From Pseudanabaena sp. Salubria-1 (GTDB taxonomy: Bacteria > Cyanobacteriota > Cyanobacteriia > Pseudanabaenales > Pseudanabaenaceae): a DNA stretch of 64,000 nt. The DNA lies in assembly GCA_023336205.1 (NCBI GenBank), contig JALQCR010000014.1, positions 62,001 to 126,000 of the forward strand. Reading direction: 5' to 3'. Below the pieces are notes generated by a model. The model saw only the letters and a program-made list of their open reading frames with translations, was not told the origin of the DNA and did not search any database. A program made the position numbers and the translations under genes. Shown here one piece after another: positions 18,056 through 26,722 of this stretch. The first letter of the stretch is position 1. Every line of letters starts with the position of its first letter.

Positions 18056-18694
18056 ATGGATACAGTATTATTCGATCTTGATGGAACTTTAACCGATCCC
18101 AAAATTGGGATTACAACTTGTATTCAATATGCGCTCAACCAACTTGACTACGATGCACCAGAAACCGATCAACTCCTTTGGTGCATTGGTCCACCATTGA
18201 CAGTCAGTTTTGCCAAACTACTTCAAACTACCGATCAAATAACGATCGATCGCGCTATTACCCTTTATCGCGATCGCTTTGCCACAGTTGGTCTATTTGA
18301 GAATGTTCTATATCCACAAATTCCTGAGACGCTAAAACTCATTCGCGCCGCAGGTTATCAAACTCACATTGCCACATCCAAACCCCATGTGTTTGCCAAG
18401 CGGATTATTGATCATTTTGAGCTGACTTCTCTGTTTGATGGCATTTATGGCAGTGAATTAGATGGCACTCGCAGTGACAAAGGAGAACTAATTCGTCATA
18501 TTCTCCTCACCGAAAATTTGAGCCCTGCTAAAACAGTTATGGTAGGCGATCGCTCCCATGATGCGATCGGCGCTAAAAAAAATCAGCTATTAGCGATCGG
18601 CGTTACCTATGGTTATGGCACTGAGGAGGAGCTCCGAATTCATGGAGTAGATTTGATTGCTAACTCTCCTATGGAGATTACCAAATATTTATAA
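18056..18694 (+). CDS. HAD-superfamily hydrolase, phosphoglycolate phosphatase-like
   Basis: 212 residues. HAD motif I LFDLDGTLTD (4-13), motif II THIATSKP (about 102-109), motif III Lys in DKGELIRHIL, motif IV VMVGDRSHDAIGAK (161-174). The cap is a helical C1 type, as in Gph/YjjG-like phosphatases. Probable cytosolic phosphatase; the exact substrate is not clear. It lies 36 bp after the nfi palindrome and is followed by another one. Confidence 0.85.
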   Translation: MDTVLFDLDGTLTDPKIGITTCIQYALNQLDYDAPETDQLLWCIGPPLTVSFAKLLQTTDQITIDRAITLYRDRFATVGLFENVLYPQIPETLKLIRAAGYQTHIATSKPHVFAKRIIDHFELTSLFDGIYGSELDGTRSDKGELIRHILLTENLSPAKTVMVGDRSHDAIGAKKNQLLAIGVTYGYGTEEELRIHGVDLIANSPMEITKYL

Positions 18695-18725
18695 AGCTAT
18701 TGGGGCTTTGTTGTGCCTAATGCCC

Positions 18726-18776
18726 AACCCAAAAAGTTAATAGCGGCGCTTCGCGCCGCTATTAACTTTTTGGGTT
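18726..18776. repeat. 24-bp-arm perfect palindrome after the HAD gene
   Basis: Perfect 24-bp arms (AACCCAAAAAGTTAATAGCG, core GCGGCGC), loop TTC. Position after a stop codon allows a terminator role, but there is no T-run beyond the arms. Confidence 0.8.
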
Positions 18777-18861
18777 TAACGGCAAAAGCTATATTTCGCT
18801 ATATTTTATAGATGATATGCGATGATTTATAGCGTTATCGCATTCATTCCGAGGTTGTCCT

Positions 18862-19704
18862 ATGCCCAAAGCGATCGCCGAAGCGGATACTTTTCTGAAA
18901 AAGAAGCTGCTTGGCTCAACGGATTTAGCTGATTCCGAGAAGATTTTTATCAAAAAGGGGCAGGAATTTTTTTTCACCGAATATAGCCCTGATCGTAATC
19001 AGCATCTTTTTCTTACCCTTGCCTCACCCTTTCCTGCACTGGATGGCAAGTCTCAATTACAGAAGGTCTATGCCTACGATCCTCATATCAAAATTGAAGG
19101 GGAAGATCTCAATAAGCTGATCAAGTTACCTGTCAAATATTGTTCACAACTAGACAACGATCAAGCGATCTTTGGAGCTGGTTGGCGACAGTGTAATACG
19201 ACTAGTAACGCTATGCTAGCCGACTATGTGCTAAATGGAGCCTTGACAACAATGGCAAAAGCACAGGGATTCCCAGAGCCAGAGTCAGTCTATATGCGAC
19301 TGGTGGGCAAGTATGGGGATACTATCGATCATGATGCTCAAACATGGGCTTTGAAAGAACTTGGTATTAACTCTTACTTTAGCTATTCTCTCTCCGCCAA
19401 AGACGTATTACTATCGCTCAAAGCAAATATCCCCGTAGTTGTAGGATTCGCCTACAAAGGCAGTGGTCACATTTGCGTAGTTGTCGGACATGATCCTGAC
19501 AAAAAAGTTTGGCTGGTGCATGATCCTTACGGTACTCGTCATGGGGCTAGCGATAGCTATGATGTAGGGGTTGGCGGCGTTTATGATCCCTATAGCTATG
19601 CAGTAATGCAGCAAATTTTTTGGGATGGAGGCGGTGAAGCTGGCTGGGGCAGAATAGTCACTAGCATTAAGGGCAAACCCACAGGTTTACCTTCAGGGCT
19701 ATAA
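18862..19704 (+). CDS. C39-like cysteine peptidase family protein (Peptidase_C39_2)
   Basis: 280 residues, no signal peptide. The papain-like triad is visible: GWRQCNTTSNAML (Cys 111, residues 108-119), GSGHICVVVGHD (His 203) and WLVHDPYG (Asp 221). This fold is found in cysteine peptidases and related hydrolases; substrates are generally unknown. The first 80 residues are a separate beta-rich region (FFFTEYSPDRNQHLFLTLA) with FKGDxx-like repeats not recognised. The gene ends in a strong terminator shared with the convergent lipoprotein gene. Confidence 0.78.
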   Translation: MPKAIAEADTFLKKKLLGSTDLADSEKIFIKKGQEFFFTEYSPDRNQHLFLTLASPFPALDGKSQLQKVYAYDPHIKIEGEDLNKLIKLPVKYCSQLDNDQAIFGAGWRQCNTTSNAMLADYVLNGALTTMAKAQGFPEPESVYMRLVGKYGDTIDHDAQTWALKELGINSYFSYSLSAKDVLLSLKANIPVVVGFAYKGSGHICVVVGHDPDKKVWLVHDPYGTRHGASDSYDVGVGGVYDPYSYAVMQQIFWDGGGEAGWGRIVTSIKGKPTGLPSGL

Positions 19705-19733
19705 AAAAAGCGGCGCATTGCGCCGCTTTTTTT
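19703..19733. terminator. Bidirectional hairpin terminator
   Basis: 14-bp arms AAAAAAAGCGGCGC, loop ATT, then T-tract. Lies between convergent genes ending at 19704 and 19745. Confidence 0.88.
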
Positions 19734-19744
19734 TATTTACTGGA

Positions 19745-20674
19745 TTATTTACTGCGAAAAATTGCTCTCACGGGCAAATGATCGGATACTTTTGCAAAAT
19801 AGGTGCGATCGCTATCAAAGCCAAGATCCTTTTGAGGATCGAGAATTTGTATTGACTGAGGAATATATTCTTCTTCTGCACCCTTGGGAGCTTTAGAAAT
19901 AGCGATATGATCGATGACGCAACCAATGCCACGATTGGAATATCTAGGACGACCATCAGGCGTTTTCGGCTGACCGCGTTTTTTTAAACAGTTCTCTTTA
20001 GCATCGGTTTCGATCGCTTTCGTCAAAAAAGTCACTGGTGCATCACGTAACCCACGATTTTGGTCAGCCCATGTCGGACTATTGAAATCACCTACAAGAA
20101 TTAGATCGGGATCAGATTGAGTGTTTTTTTGATATTTATCTACTTCTTTGCGCAGAATGTCGCTTTGATTTTGACGTAAGCGATCGGCATCTTTGCCTCC
20201 ACCACCTTTCTGATGCACAACGACTAAGGTGAAGTCGAAATTTTTACCAGCCTTGAGATATGTCACAAGCGGCGATCGCAAAGTCCCAGTTATATTGACC
20301 TGTCGCCATTCCGACACCTTTTGAGCAGCGATCGCATCCTTACGATAGAACATTGCAATCCTCTGTTTACCGCCTGTCTCTCCCAAAATAAATTCCCATG
20401 GTTTGGATTTATTCAGCTTTTCTTTTAGCTTATCAGCCGCAATTGGGCTGACTTCCTGCAAACCGATCACATCAAAATTGCGTTCTATAATCTGGCTCAC
20501 AGCTTCTAATTTTTCAGTATTTAGCCCATCAAAATTTTCTAGATTGAAAGTTCCCAGTCGTATTTGATCAGGGGCATTTGCAGTGGCGAAGGGATTTGAG
20601 CAACCTGCGATCGCCATTGCAAAAAGCCAAAAGACAGGCAAAGATTTCAAGCGTTTAAAAAGCGATCGCGGCAT
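19745..20674 (-). CDS. Endonuclease/exonuclease/phosphatase-family lipoprotein
   Basis: 309 residues. The N-terminus is a lipoprotein signal with lipobox AIAGC (Cys about 25), so the protein is anchored in a membrane facing the periplasm. EEP motifs: RLGTFNLENFDG (Asn), VIGLQEVS (metal Glu), VVHQKGGG, LILVGDFNSP (GDFN) and the final VSDHLPV (SDH). Such enzymes cut phosphodiesters in DNA, RNA or phospholipids. Its ATG overlaps the stop codon of the upstream kinase 3' fragment by one base (TAATG), so the two were an operon with coupled translation before the kinase gene was broken. Confidence 0.88.
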   Translation of the reverse strand: MPRSLFKRLKSLPVFWLFAMAIAGCSNPFATANAPDQIRLGTFNLENFDGLNTEKLEAVSQIIERNFDVIGLQEVSPIAADKLKEKLNKSKPWEFILGETGGKQRIAMFYRKDAIAAQKVSEWRQVNITGTLRSPLVTYLKAGKNFDFTLVVVHQKGGGGKDADRLRQNQSDILRKEVDKYQKNTQSDPDLILVGDFNSPTWADQNRGLRDAPVTFLTKAIETDAKENCLKKRGQPKTPDGRPRYSNRGIGCVIDHIAISKAPKGAEEEYIPQSIQILDPQKDLGFDSDRTYFAKVSDHLPVRAIFRSK

Positions 20675-21012
20675 TATTTTCTCCTAATATCATGTAAGAA
20701 CTCCTCAATCACTTCAATCAACCAATTAACTTCCGTTGGTCTAATATCATCATTAGCTAAAGTGTATTTCTCTCCATTTAGCCACAAAAATACATTTACT
20801 TTTCTAGAATTATCTTCATTATGGTCGCTAGCTGACCAAATTAGATCATCTAAAATCCCACTATTTCGTTTCTCGATCATTCGCCACTGTGGCTCTACTC
20901 CTTGAAATGAACTAGTGAGAACTTTCACTTGCCAAGAAGTTTTGCCAAATATTGAACGCATAAACCTAGTTTCTTTTTCTGTAATTTCTAGAGTTACTGT
21001 TTCTAAACAGCT
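20674..21012 (-). pseudogene. C-terminal part of a Ser/Thr kinase gene split by IS630
   Basis: From its own ATG at 20961 this looks like a 95-residue protein, but the frame stays open upstream to the IS630 end. Removing IS630 (21015-24475) and one TA joins it in frame to the kinase at 24476-25636: ...VGVTL then SCLETVTLEITEKE then the 95 residues ending EVIEEFLHDIRRK. The rebuilt protein would be about 499 residues. The region (WLNGEKYTL, WLIEVIEEFL) resembles C-terminal domains of other cyanobacterial membrane kinases. Confidence 0.9.
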
Positions 21013-21091
21013 TACAGCAAATACCGATCAAACCCGCCACAAAAGGAGCTAACTAAAAGGGTCGAAGCAGAGCCCACAATGATGAAACCAA

Positions 21092-22178
21092 CGCCAATTC
21101 AAGGATGAAATGCAACACCTAGAGATCTTTGCGTAAAGGGACTCATAAGGATATTCTGATATTAATCACAATAATTAGGATACCCTCATGAGCTTTGTCC
21201 ATCTTACCACCACAGAAAGAAGTGAACTGTATAAACTAAGAGTAATTGAGCAATTATCTGTATCAGAGATAGGTCGTCGCTTGAAGCGAAACAAAAGTAC
21301 GATTTCAAGAGAGTTATCGCGCAATACAGACGAGCGACAGATTGGCTATTTGCCAGATACTGCGGTTGCCCTGATGAAAGCAAGACGGAAACAAGCAAAG
21401 GTAAGATTTCAGAGCATCAGTGCTGAGACGATCGCCGAAGTCAAACAACGGTTAGAGCAACACCACAGCCCAGAGCAACTAGCAGGGAGAATGGAAAGGG
21501 AGGGGCTAGGTAAAATCAGCTATGAGACGATTTATCTGATGATCTATGCAAACCATCAAGAGATGGGAATATATCAACAATATCTGAGGCAGAAGCAAAA
21601 GCAACGAAGGCGCAAAGGTCGCCATCAGAAGCGAGGTGGCATTCCCAATAGGGTAGGGATAGAGAATCGACCGAAGATTGCAGATTTAAAAACAGAGATT
21701 GGACATTGGGAAAGTGATACGGTAATCGGGTGCAACCACACAGGTATCGTAGTTACGCATGTTGATAAAGCATCGAAGTATTTACTTGCTGGACTAGCTA
21801 AGAACAAGACGATGGATGAGATAAACAGAGTGACATTCAATCTATTTGAGCCTATAGAATCAACATCTCGAAAGACAATGACCTTTGATAATGGAAGAGA
21901 ATTCTGTGGGCATGAGAAGCTATCTGAAAGATTGAAACTAGAGACCTTCTTTGCGAATCCATATCATTCATGGGAACGTGGATTGAATGAACACACCAAT
22001 GGATTAATTAGAGAGTTCTATCCCAAAAGTACAAACTTTAAAATCGTGAAAGAAGAGGACTTTCAGAAGGCAGTGAATTTGATCAATCACAGACCCAGAA
22101 AATCACTTGACTATCGTACTCCTTACGAAGTATTCTTTGCTTCATCAGAACCCGTTGCATTTCATCCTTGAATTGGCG
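21092..22178 (+). mobile_element. IS30-family insertion sequence, copy 3 (inside IS630)
   Basis: 1087 bp, same ends; 3-bp target duplication CAA at 21089-21091 and 22179-22181. It removes the last 13 codons or so of the IS630 transposase. Confidence 0.96.
21188..22171 (+). CDS. IS30-family transposase (copy 3)
   Basis: Intact 327-residue IS30 transposase, identical in protein to copies 1, 2 and 4. Confidence 0.95.
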   Translation: MSFVHLTTTERSELYKLRVIEQLSVSEIGRRLKRNKSTISRELSRNTDERQIGYLPDTAVALMKARRKQAKVRFQSISAETIAEVKQRLEQHHSPEQLAGRMEREGLGKISYETIYLMIYANHQEMGIYQQYLRQKQKQRRRKGRHQKRGGIPNRVGIENRPKIADLKTEIGHWESDTVIGCNHTGIVVTHVDKASKYLLAGLAKNKTMDEINRVTFNLFEPIESTSRKTMTFDNGREFCGHEKLSERLKLETFFANPYHSWERGLNEHTNGLIREFYPKSTNFKIVKEEDFQKAVNLINHRPRKSLDYRTPYEVFFASSEPVAFHP

Positions 22179-22858
22179 CAATTAAGAGCATCTTCATCAG
22201 TAATAGAATTAATAGCCATAGTAATTGCGTCGTCAAGAGCCGAAATTGTGCGAGCTTTAGCCGAGCGAATAATCTCTTTTAATTTTGACCAACATAACTC
22301 GATTGGCGATAAATCAGGAGAATAGGGAGGGATGAACTTAACCTGAGCACCAACGGATTCAATTAGGGTTTTAGCCATTGCAGCGTAATGTACAGGCAAA
22401 TTATCCATAGCGACAATTGCCCCAACCCATAACCGAGGCAATAGTATTTTCTCAATGAAAACCAAAAAACTGGCGGTGTTGAGACTACCAGCAAAAGTCA
22501 TCGCAGCAATCAACCCTTCATCACTCATGGCTCCAATTAAAGTGATGTTTCTACCTTTGTTACCTGGACGGTCATCATATACCCTACATCCTCCTTGACA
22601 TCTACCATAAAGCCTCGTCATCGCTAGATTTAGCCCTGTCTCGTCAATGAATACAAGGTTTTTGACATCTATCGTATCTAGCCAACGACGAAACTCATAA
22701 CGCAATTTTTTCACTCTTTCTGTCGCTTGTTCGCTGGCTACTAAAGTTTTTTTTTACGCCCTAATTCTAAGCGCTTAAGCGTACGACTCAATCCTGATAC
22801 GCTCACTTCTATTGTCTTTGTTTCATGTAGTTTTTCTTTGATCTCTCTGAGATATATG
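22179..22858 (-). pseudogene. IS630 transposase: end of OrfA plus OrfB, C-terminus cut by IS30
   Basis: OrfB (GTG-start candidate at 22714) carries the DDE domain: LVFIDETGLNL, VAMDNLPVHYA and PPYSPDLSPIELCWSKLKEII. Upstream, OrfA ends LKRLELGRKKKL then TAG just after a run of nine A (22747-22755 on the plus strand as T). A -1 slip on that run joins OrfA to OrfB (KKTLVASEQATERVKK), the usual IS630 arrangement. At the other end IS30 copy 3 replaces the tail; excision restores DALNWFHHCGLCFDPFS and a stop. Confidence 0.88.
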
Positions 22859-24159
22859 CTTAGTGGTGCAGAAAACTCATGGGAGTCTCAAGATGAGACA
22901 ATGGTAATACGGGCAAATTCGATACGAAAATCTAACTTTTCGCGTTTAGCAATAGAAGCAGAGGCAGGAGGAGGATTAGTTCTAGGCAAAATCTGCAAAA
23001 TAGGAAGAGATTTTTGTTGGTAAAGAAGAGTGTGAAGCTGACGGAGACCGAGTTGCAGAAAACTCAAGCCGCGATGATCGTGCCAATCAATCGCAGCCCT
23101 TTGCCCCAAACGCACCAACATTATGCCAAGAATTACAGCAATCAGGTTAGCCGTGGCAAGGAGCATAAATAAACAGGTAAGAGCTTGAGCATCACGGAGA
23201 TGAGAGCTAACAACATTAAAAGCCGCCGACTTATAGTCTTTAAAATGGGGTTCGATTCCACCAAAGCGTTTGCCATAGAGAGCAAAAGTCTGTAATGAAG
23301 GGGGAATATCGCTAAGGACAGCCCATGAACCGTTAGCCATGTCTAGGTTAGCCGTCGCTAAATGACAATTAACATCACCGAGTACGGTGACATCGGGAAC
23401 TAGATAAGCTTGCTCTGCGGGAGGTATCAGTTGTTCAACACGCTTGGTTGTACCTGTTGGCAGAGTCACTAGCAGATCGCTCTTTGCGCGAATTGCCCAA
23501 GACCAGTGATTTTGCTGTAACCATCGGATTAATTCCCCATGTTCAAAACCTCGGTCGGCAAGCAAGGTCACCGTACTTTGTGGCGGCAATAGAGAGCGTA
23601 CTTGTTCTAAGACGGGACGATAATGTTCAAAGCCAACTGTAGCGCTGCCATGCTCTAGTACTACTTGAGCTAGAGTAATCGACCTCCCTCCCCAAATCAA
23701 GCATACTTCTATAAGACAGAATTTATCCCACAGTATACTTGTGTCTAAGGCTAGTTCCAACGATTCTCCTGCAAATGCTTGGAGAAAGTGCTTCACCAAT
23801 GGGTTATAGAATCTCTCGGCGATGATATGTGGATTATGCACAAAGTAGCTTAGTCTTTCCATCTGACTTCTGGCTTGGCACTCTCGATGGCTCAAATAGG
23901 GCAACCAATGACTCAGACTTGCCCTTCCTGATTGCAATATCGCGGCTACTGCCTCCGCAAATCCTTGGAGATGTCGCTTATCTTTTGGCTTGAGCCATTG
24001 ACGCAGTTGTTCTTGTAGCTGAAGATATAGGTGGGGCATTTGTATAAGATCTTTTGTTGAGGAACTTGAGTATCTCATCTCTTGCCCTTTTTATTCCTCT
24101 TGTCTCATTTTGAGATTCTATGCCTGTCAACCCTTTCCAGACTTTTCTGCACCACTAAG
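22859..24159 (-). mobile_element. IS4-type insertion sequence, copy 1 (inside IS630)
   Basis: 1301 bp; inverted ends CTTAGTGGTGCAGAAAA; 10-bp target duplication GAGATATATG (22849-22858 and 24160-24169). A second copy of 1298 bp is at 62220-63517. Confidence 0.94.
22888..24039 (-). CDS. IS4-family transposase (copy 1)
   Basis: 383 residues from ATG 24039. This start is chosen because copy 2 differs by a 2-bp indel just upstream that breaks the longer frame but keeps MPHLYLQLQ. DDE motifs: LELALDTSILWDKF, VTLLADRGFEHGELI, and the IS4 signature YGKRFGGIEPHFKDYKS (Y-RF-IE-FK-K). Differs from copy 2 by at least four residues in the first 105. Confidence 0.92.
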   Translation of the reverse strand: MPHLYLQLQEQLRQWLKPKDKRHLQGFAEAVAAILQSGRASLSHWLPYLSHRECQARSQMERLSYFVHNPHIIAERFYNPLVKHFLQAFAGESLELALDTSILWDKFCLIEVCLIWGGRSITLAQVVLEHGSATVGFEHYRPVLEQVRSLLPPQSTVTLLADRGFEHGELIRWLQQNHWSWAIRAKSDLLVTLPTGTTKRVEQLIPPAEQAYLVPDVTVLGDVNCHLATANLDMANGSWAVLSDIPPSLQTFALYGKRFGGIEPHFKDYKSAAFNVVSSHLRDAQALTCLFMLLATANLIAVILGIMLVRLGQRAAIDWHDHRGLSFLQLGLRQLHTLLYQQKSLPILQILPRTNPPPASASIAKREKLDFRIEFARITIVSS

Positions 24160-24408
24160 GAGATATATGTCATTTTGCGCTTCAACAATTGTCTTTACTA
24201 ATTCTTCATCTTTGCCTTTGATTTTCGACCGCCGATCTCCTCCTTGGGGTTTTGCTGCTATTTCATTTGTTTCTCGATACCGACGCAAAAAATCTCGAAC
24301 AAATGACAAGCTTACTTTAAATCGTTTAGCTATGCCTCTCTGCGTATTTTCTTTGTTTTCCCAAGCACTTAATATCTTTTTTCGTAAATCTAGCGAATAT
24401 GCTGCCAT
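24160..24408 (-). pseudogene. IS630 OrfA, N-terminal HTH part, cut by the IS4-type element
   Basis: Begins MAAYSLDLRKKILSAWE, followed by an HTH (GIAKRFKVSLSFVRDFLRRY) and GGDRRSK, typical of IS630 OrfA. Host frame is lost at the IS4-type end after AQNDIYL; without that element it continues REIKEKLHETKTIEVSVSGL in the fragment at 22736-22858. Confidence 0.9.
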
Positions 24409-24475
24409 ATGTAATCTTTCCTTGATAATACTTTTAGCTTATTAGACTTGTGGCGGGTTTGATCGGTATTTGCTG

Positions 24476-25636
24476 TAAGGTAACTCCAACTAATAACCAA
24501 ACTAATAAAATTAATATCAGAGTACTGATGATATAGACCCAAAAAACATTTACTAATTCAGCTATATAATTCCAAATTAGTGGAAAAACAGGATATGCAA
24601 AAGCAAGAACTAATCCTAATATTATCCAACTACCAATAAGTGTCAAAATACGAGGAGGCATTATTATCTTGAGGCAAGTTGAAGAAGCTGAAACCTGAAG
24701 ATTGGAATTCTCTGGGGGGAAGTAACTACGAGTAGAACTGGAAAATCGACTGGATTCAACTGGACTAGATTGCTTCATTGGTGTTAATGGAGCAGGGGGA
24801 GCAGTCTGAGGAAGAGGAGTTTGAAAGGATTCGCGTATAGCTTGCAAGGCAATTCTGGCGGAAGAGTAGCGTTTTTTGACAGTTGGCTCTACTAATTTTT
24901 GAATCCACTGTAAAAAATGCGGCTTGACACTAGTGCGATCGCTAAAAATTATTCGTGCATTATCATCTTGAGGTAACTCCGCAGGTGACACTCCTGTCAG
25001 CAAATAAATCAGCGTTGCACCCAATGCATAGAGATCGGACGCGGCAACTGCTCTACCACCATATTGTTCCATTGGTGCATAGCCATATGTTCCCACAACA
25101 GTAAATGATTTACCTTCAGCACTTGCCCGATCTTGCACAGCACCAAAATCCACCAGATAAATAGTTGGAGTGTCTCCTTCACTTTCAGACAAGATCAAAT
25201 TGCTCGGTTTAATATCGCGATGGAGAACTTGGGGACTGAGTTCATGGAGATAGATGAGGATTTCTAAAATTGCGATCGCAATTTTCTTAACTTGCGATTC
25301 CGTAAATTTATGTCCCTTGGCAATATGTTCACGCAGAGAATCCCCTTGAATATATTCCTGCACCAACCCAAACCATAGTGAGCGATCATCAATTGAAAAA
25401 TAATCGCGATATTTAGGAATACGCGGATGATCTAGCTCTTTAAGTACATTTGCTTCCCGCTCAAATAATTTGAGGTCTTCCCATTGCACATTACCACCAA
25501 AAGCTAATAACTTGACCACAACCAATTCATTTTCTATCTGCAAATCCTTTGCTAGCCAAGTTTCACGTCCTGCATTCTGTCCCAGTTGACGTTCTAATTG
25601 ATAGCGTTGATTAACAATTGCTTGAGGTTCTAGCAT
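24476..25636 (-). pseudogene. Ser/Thr protein kinase, N-terminal part, gene split by IS630
   Basis: Hanks-type kinase domain over about residues 12-270: VVVKLLAFGG (invariant Lys), VLHRDIKPSNLIL (catalytic loop), YLVDFGAVQD (DFG), YAPMEQYGG (activation segment), DLYALGATLIYLLTG. After a Pro/Ser-rich linker come two membrane segments (about 325-385). The frame runs 13 codons into IS630 (QQIPIKPATSLIS) and stops at 24434. The missing C-terminal domain is at 20674-21012. The truncated protein keeps the whole kinase domain and both membrane helices, so residual activity is possible. Confidence 0.92.
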
Positions 25637-25654
25637 AGCTATATCATTGGGATT

Positions 25655-25694
25655 TAAATATAAAAAGAGTGCTTTAGCACTCTTTTTATATTTA
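25655..25694. terminator. Hairpin terminator after the Cof phosphatase gene
   Basis: 18-bp perfect arms TAAATATAAAAAGAGTGC, 4-nt loop; lies between the end of the Cof gene and the start of the kinase gene, both on the minus strand. Confidence 0.82.
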
Positions 25695-25698
25695 GGAT

Positions 25699-26535
25699 TT
25701 ATAGCACAAATTTTTCGATCGCTACAGCCGCTCCATCATTCTCAACAGTTGGGGCAACCCAATCTCCAAGAGGTTTCAATCCTTCAGGAGCATTTCCCAT
25801 CACCACGCCGATACCTGCATATTCGATCATTTCTAGATCATTGAAATTATCCCCGATCGCTAAAACCTGCGATCGGTCAAATCCCAAGATATTCTCGGCT
25901 AAATGCTTTACGGCAGTTCCTTTATTTGCGATCGGATTGGTTGCTTCAAAGAATGTTGCTACAGATTTGGTGAGATAAAGTTGTTGTGGCGTATAGCGAT
26001 CTTTAAGTACTCGCAACATTTCCGTCACTAATTCAGCGGTATCACTCAAAGCCAAAATCTTGGTCGGCGGATGGTCTGTACTTTCACTAGTCAGGAATTC
26101 TCGCAAATCACCAACTACCTTGACCCCAACTTTAGAACGTTCGGCATAGGCTTGGGTTTGCGCTGTCATCTTGCGAACATAGAGTTCATCATTTACATAG
26201 ATGTGAATCGATAGTTTGTCATTAGTCGCAAATTCTCCTAGATCGTCCAGCAAAGAGAGCGCTTGTTTAAGTTCAACTGGCCAATGTCCAACTAATTCAT
26301 CGGTTTTGGGATCTTTAATGAATGCGCCTTGATAGGAAATCAATGGCATATCAGAGGCAATCAATTCGTGAAATCGGACAGCCGAGCGATACATTCTACC
26401 CGTTGCGATCGCGACTTTGACACCCTTTGCCTGAGCCGCTTTTACCGCTTGCTTAACTGCATCATTGACCTGATTGGCATCACCGCTAATCGTGCCATCG
26501 ATATCTACCACGATCAGTTTAATGTCTTGCGCCAT
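25699..26535 (-). CDS. Cof-type HAD-IIB family phosphatase
   Basis: 278 residues from the ATG at 26535; an upstream in-frame start at 26574 would add 13 residues outside the fold and overlap a palindrome. Motif I LIVVDIDGTISG, motif II VAIATGRMYRS, motif III Lys in ATNPIANKGTAVKHLAE, motif IV VLAIGDNFNDLEMIEYAG, with a C2B cap between. The family removes phosphate from sugar phosphates, FMN or pyridoxal phosphate in the cytosol; the substrate here is undetermined. Confidence 0.88.
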   Translation of the reverse strand: MAQDIKLIVVDIDGTISGDANQVNDAVKQAVKAAQAKGVKVAIATGRMYRSAVRFHELIASDMPLISYQGAFIKDPKTDELVGHWPVELKQALSLLDDLGEFATNDKLSIHIYVNDELYVRKMTAQTQAYAERSKVGVKVVGDLREFLTSESTDHPPTKILALSDTAELVTEMLRVLKDRYTPQQLYLTKSVATFFEATNPIANKGTAVKHLAENILGFDRSQVLAIGDNFNDLEMIEYAGIGVVMGNAPEGLKPLGDWVAPTVENDGAAVAIEKFVL

Positions 26536-26558
26536 GAGTTTTCTTTTTGATTTGTATA

Positions 26559-26598
26559 AAAAAAGTAGGGTCAATTCATGAATTGACCCTACTTTTTT
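26559..26598. repeat. 40-bp loop-less perfect palindrome
   Basis: AAAAAAGTAGGGTCAATTCA directly joined to its complement, without a spacer. It covers the 5' leader of the Cof phosphatase gene. Confidence 0.85.
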
Positions 26599-26652
26599 AT
26601 AATACCTTGCTTGGCTTTATGACTTGTATTGTTTATAGCTGTCGCCAGTTTT

Positions 26653-26685
26653 AGATTAGAGGTGGCATAGCGTCGCCTCTAATCT
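26653..26685. repeat. Hairpin, 10-bp arms
   Basis: AGATTAGAGG and its complement around 13 nt. Second of three consecutive hairpins between 26559 and 26720. Confidence 0.6.
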
Positions 26686-26693
26686 TTTGAAAA

Positions 26694-26720
26694 AATAGGC
26701 AGCGCATTGCGCTGCCTATT
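26694..26720. terminator. Hairpin terminator after the TPR-protein gene
   Basis: 12-bp arms AATAGGCAGCGC, loop ATT, immediately 3' of the minus-strand TPR gene. Confidence 0.75.
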
Positions 26721-26722
26721 CT

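Larger units (their letters stand above)
21015..24475 (-). mobile_element. IS630-family element carrying nested IS30 and IS4-type elements
   Basis: Terminal inverted repeats of about 30 bp begin CAGCAAATACCGATCAAACC, flanked by a TA duplication (21013-21014 and 24476-24477), as expected of IS630/Tc1. The outer 3461 bp includes IS30 copy 3 (21092-22178) and IS4-type copy 1 (22859-24159). Without these and their target duplications the element is about 1060 bp. It lies within a Ser/Thr kinase gene. Confidence 0.93.

Noticed and set aside
20674..20961. Independent 95-residue hypothetical gene
   Set aside because: In-frame continuation across the excised IS630 shows it is the C-terminus of the split kinase.
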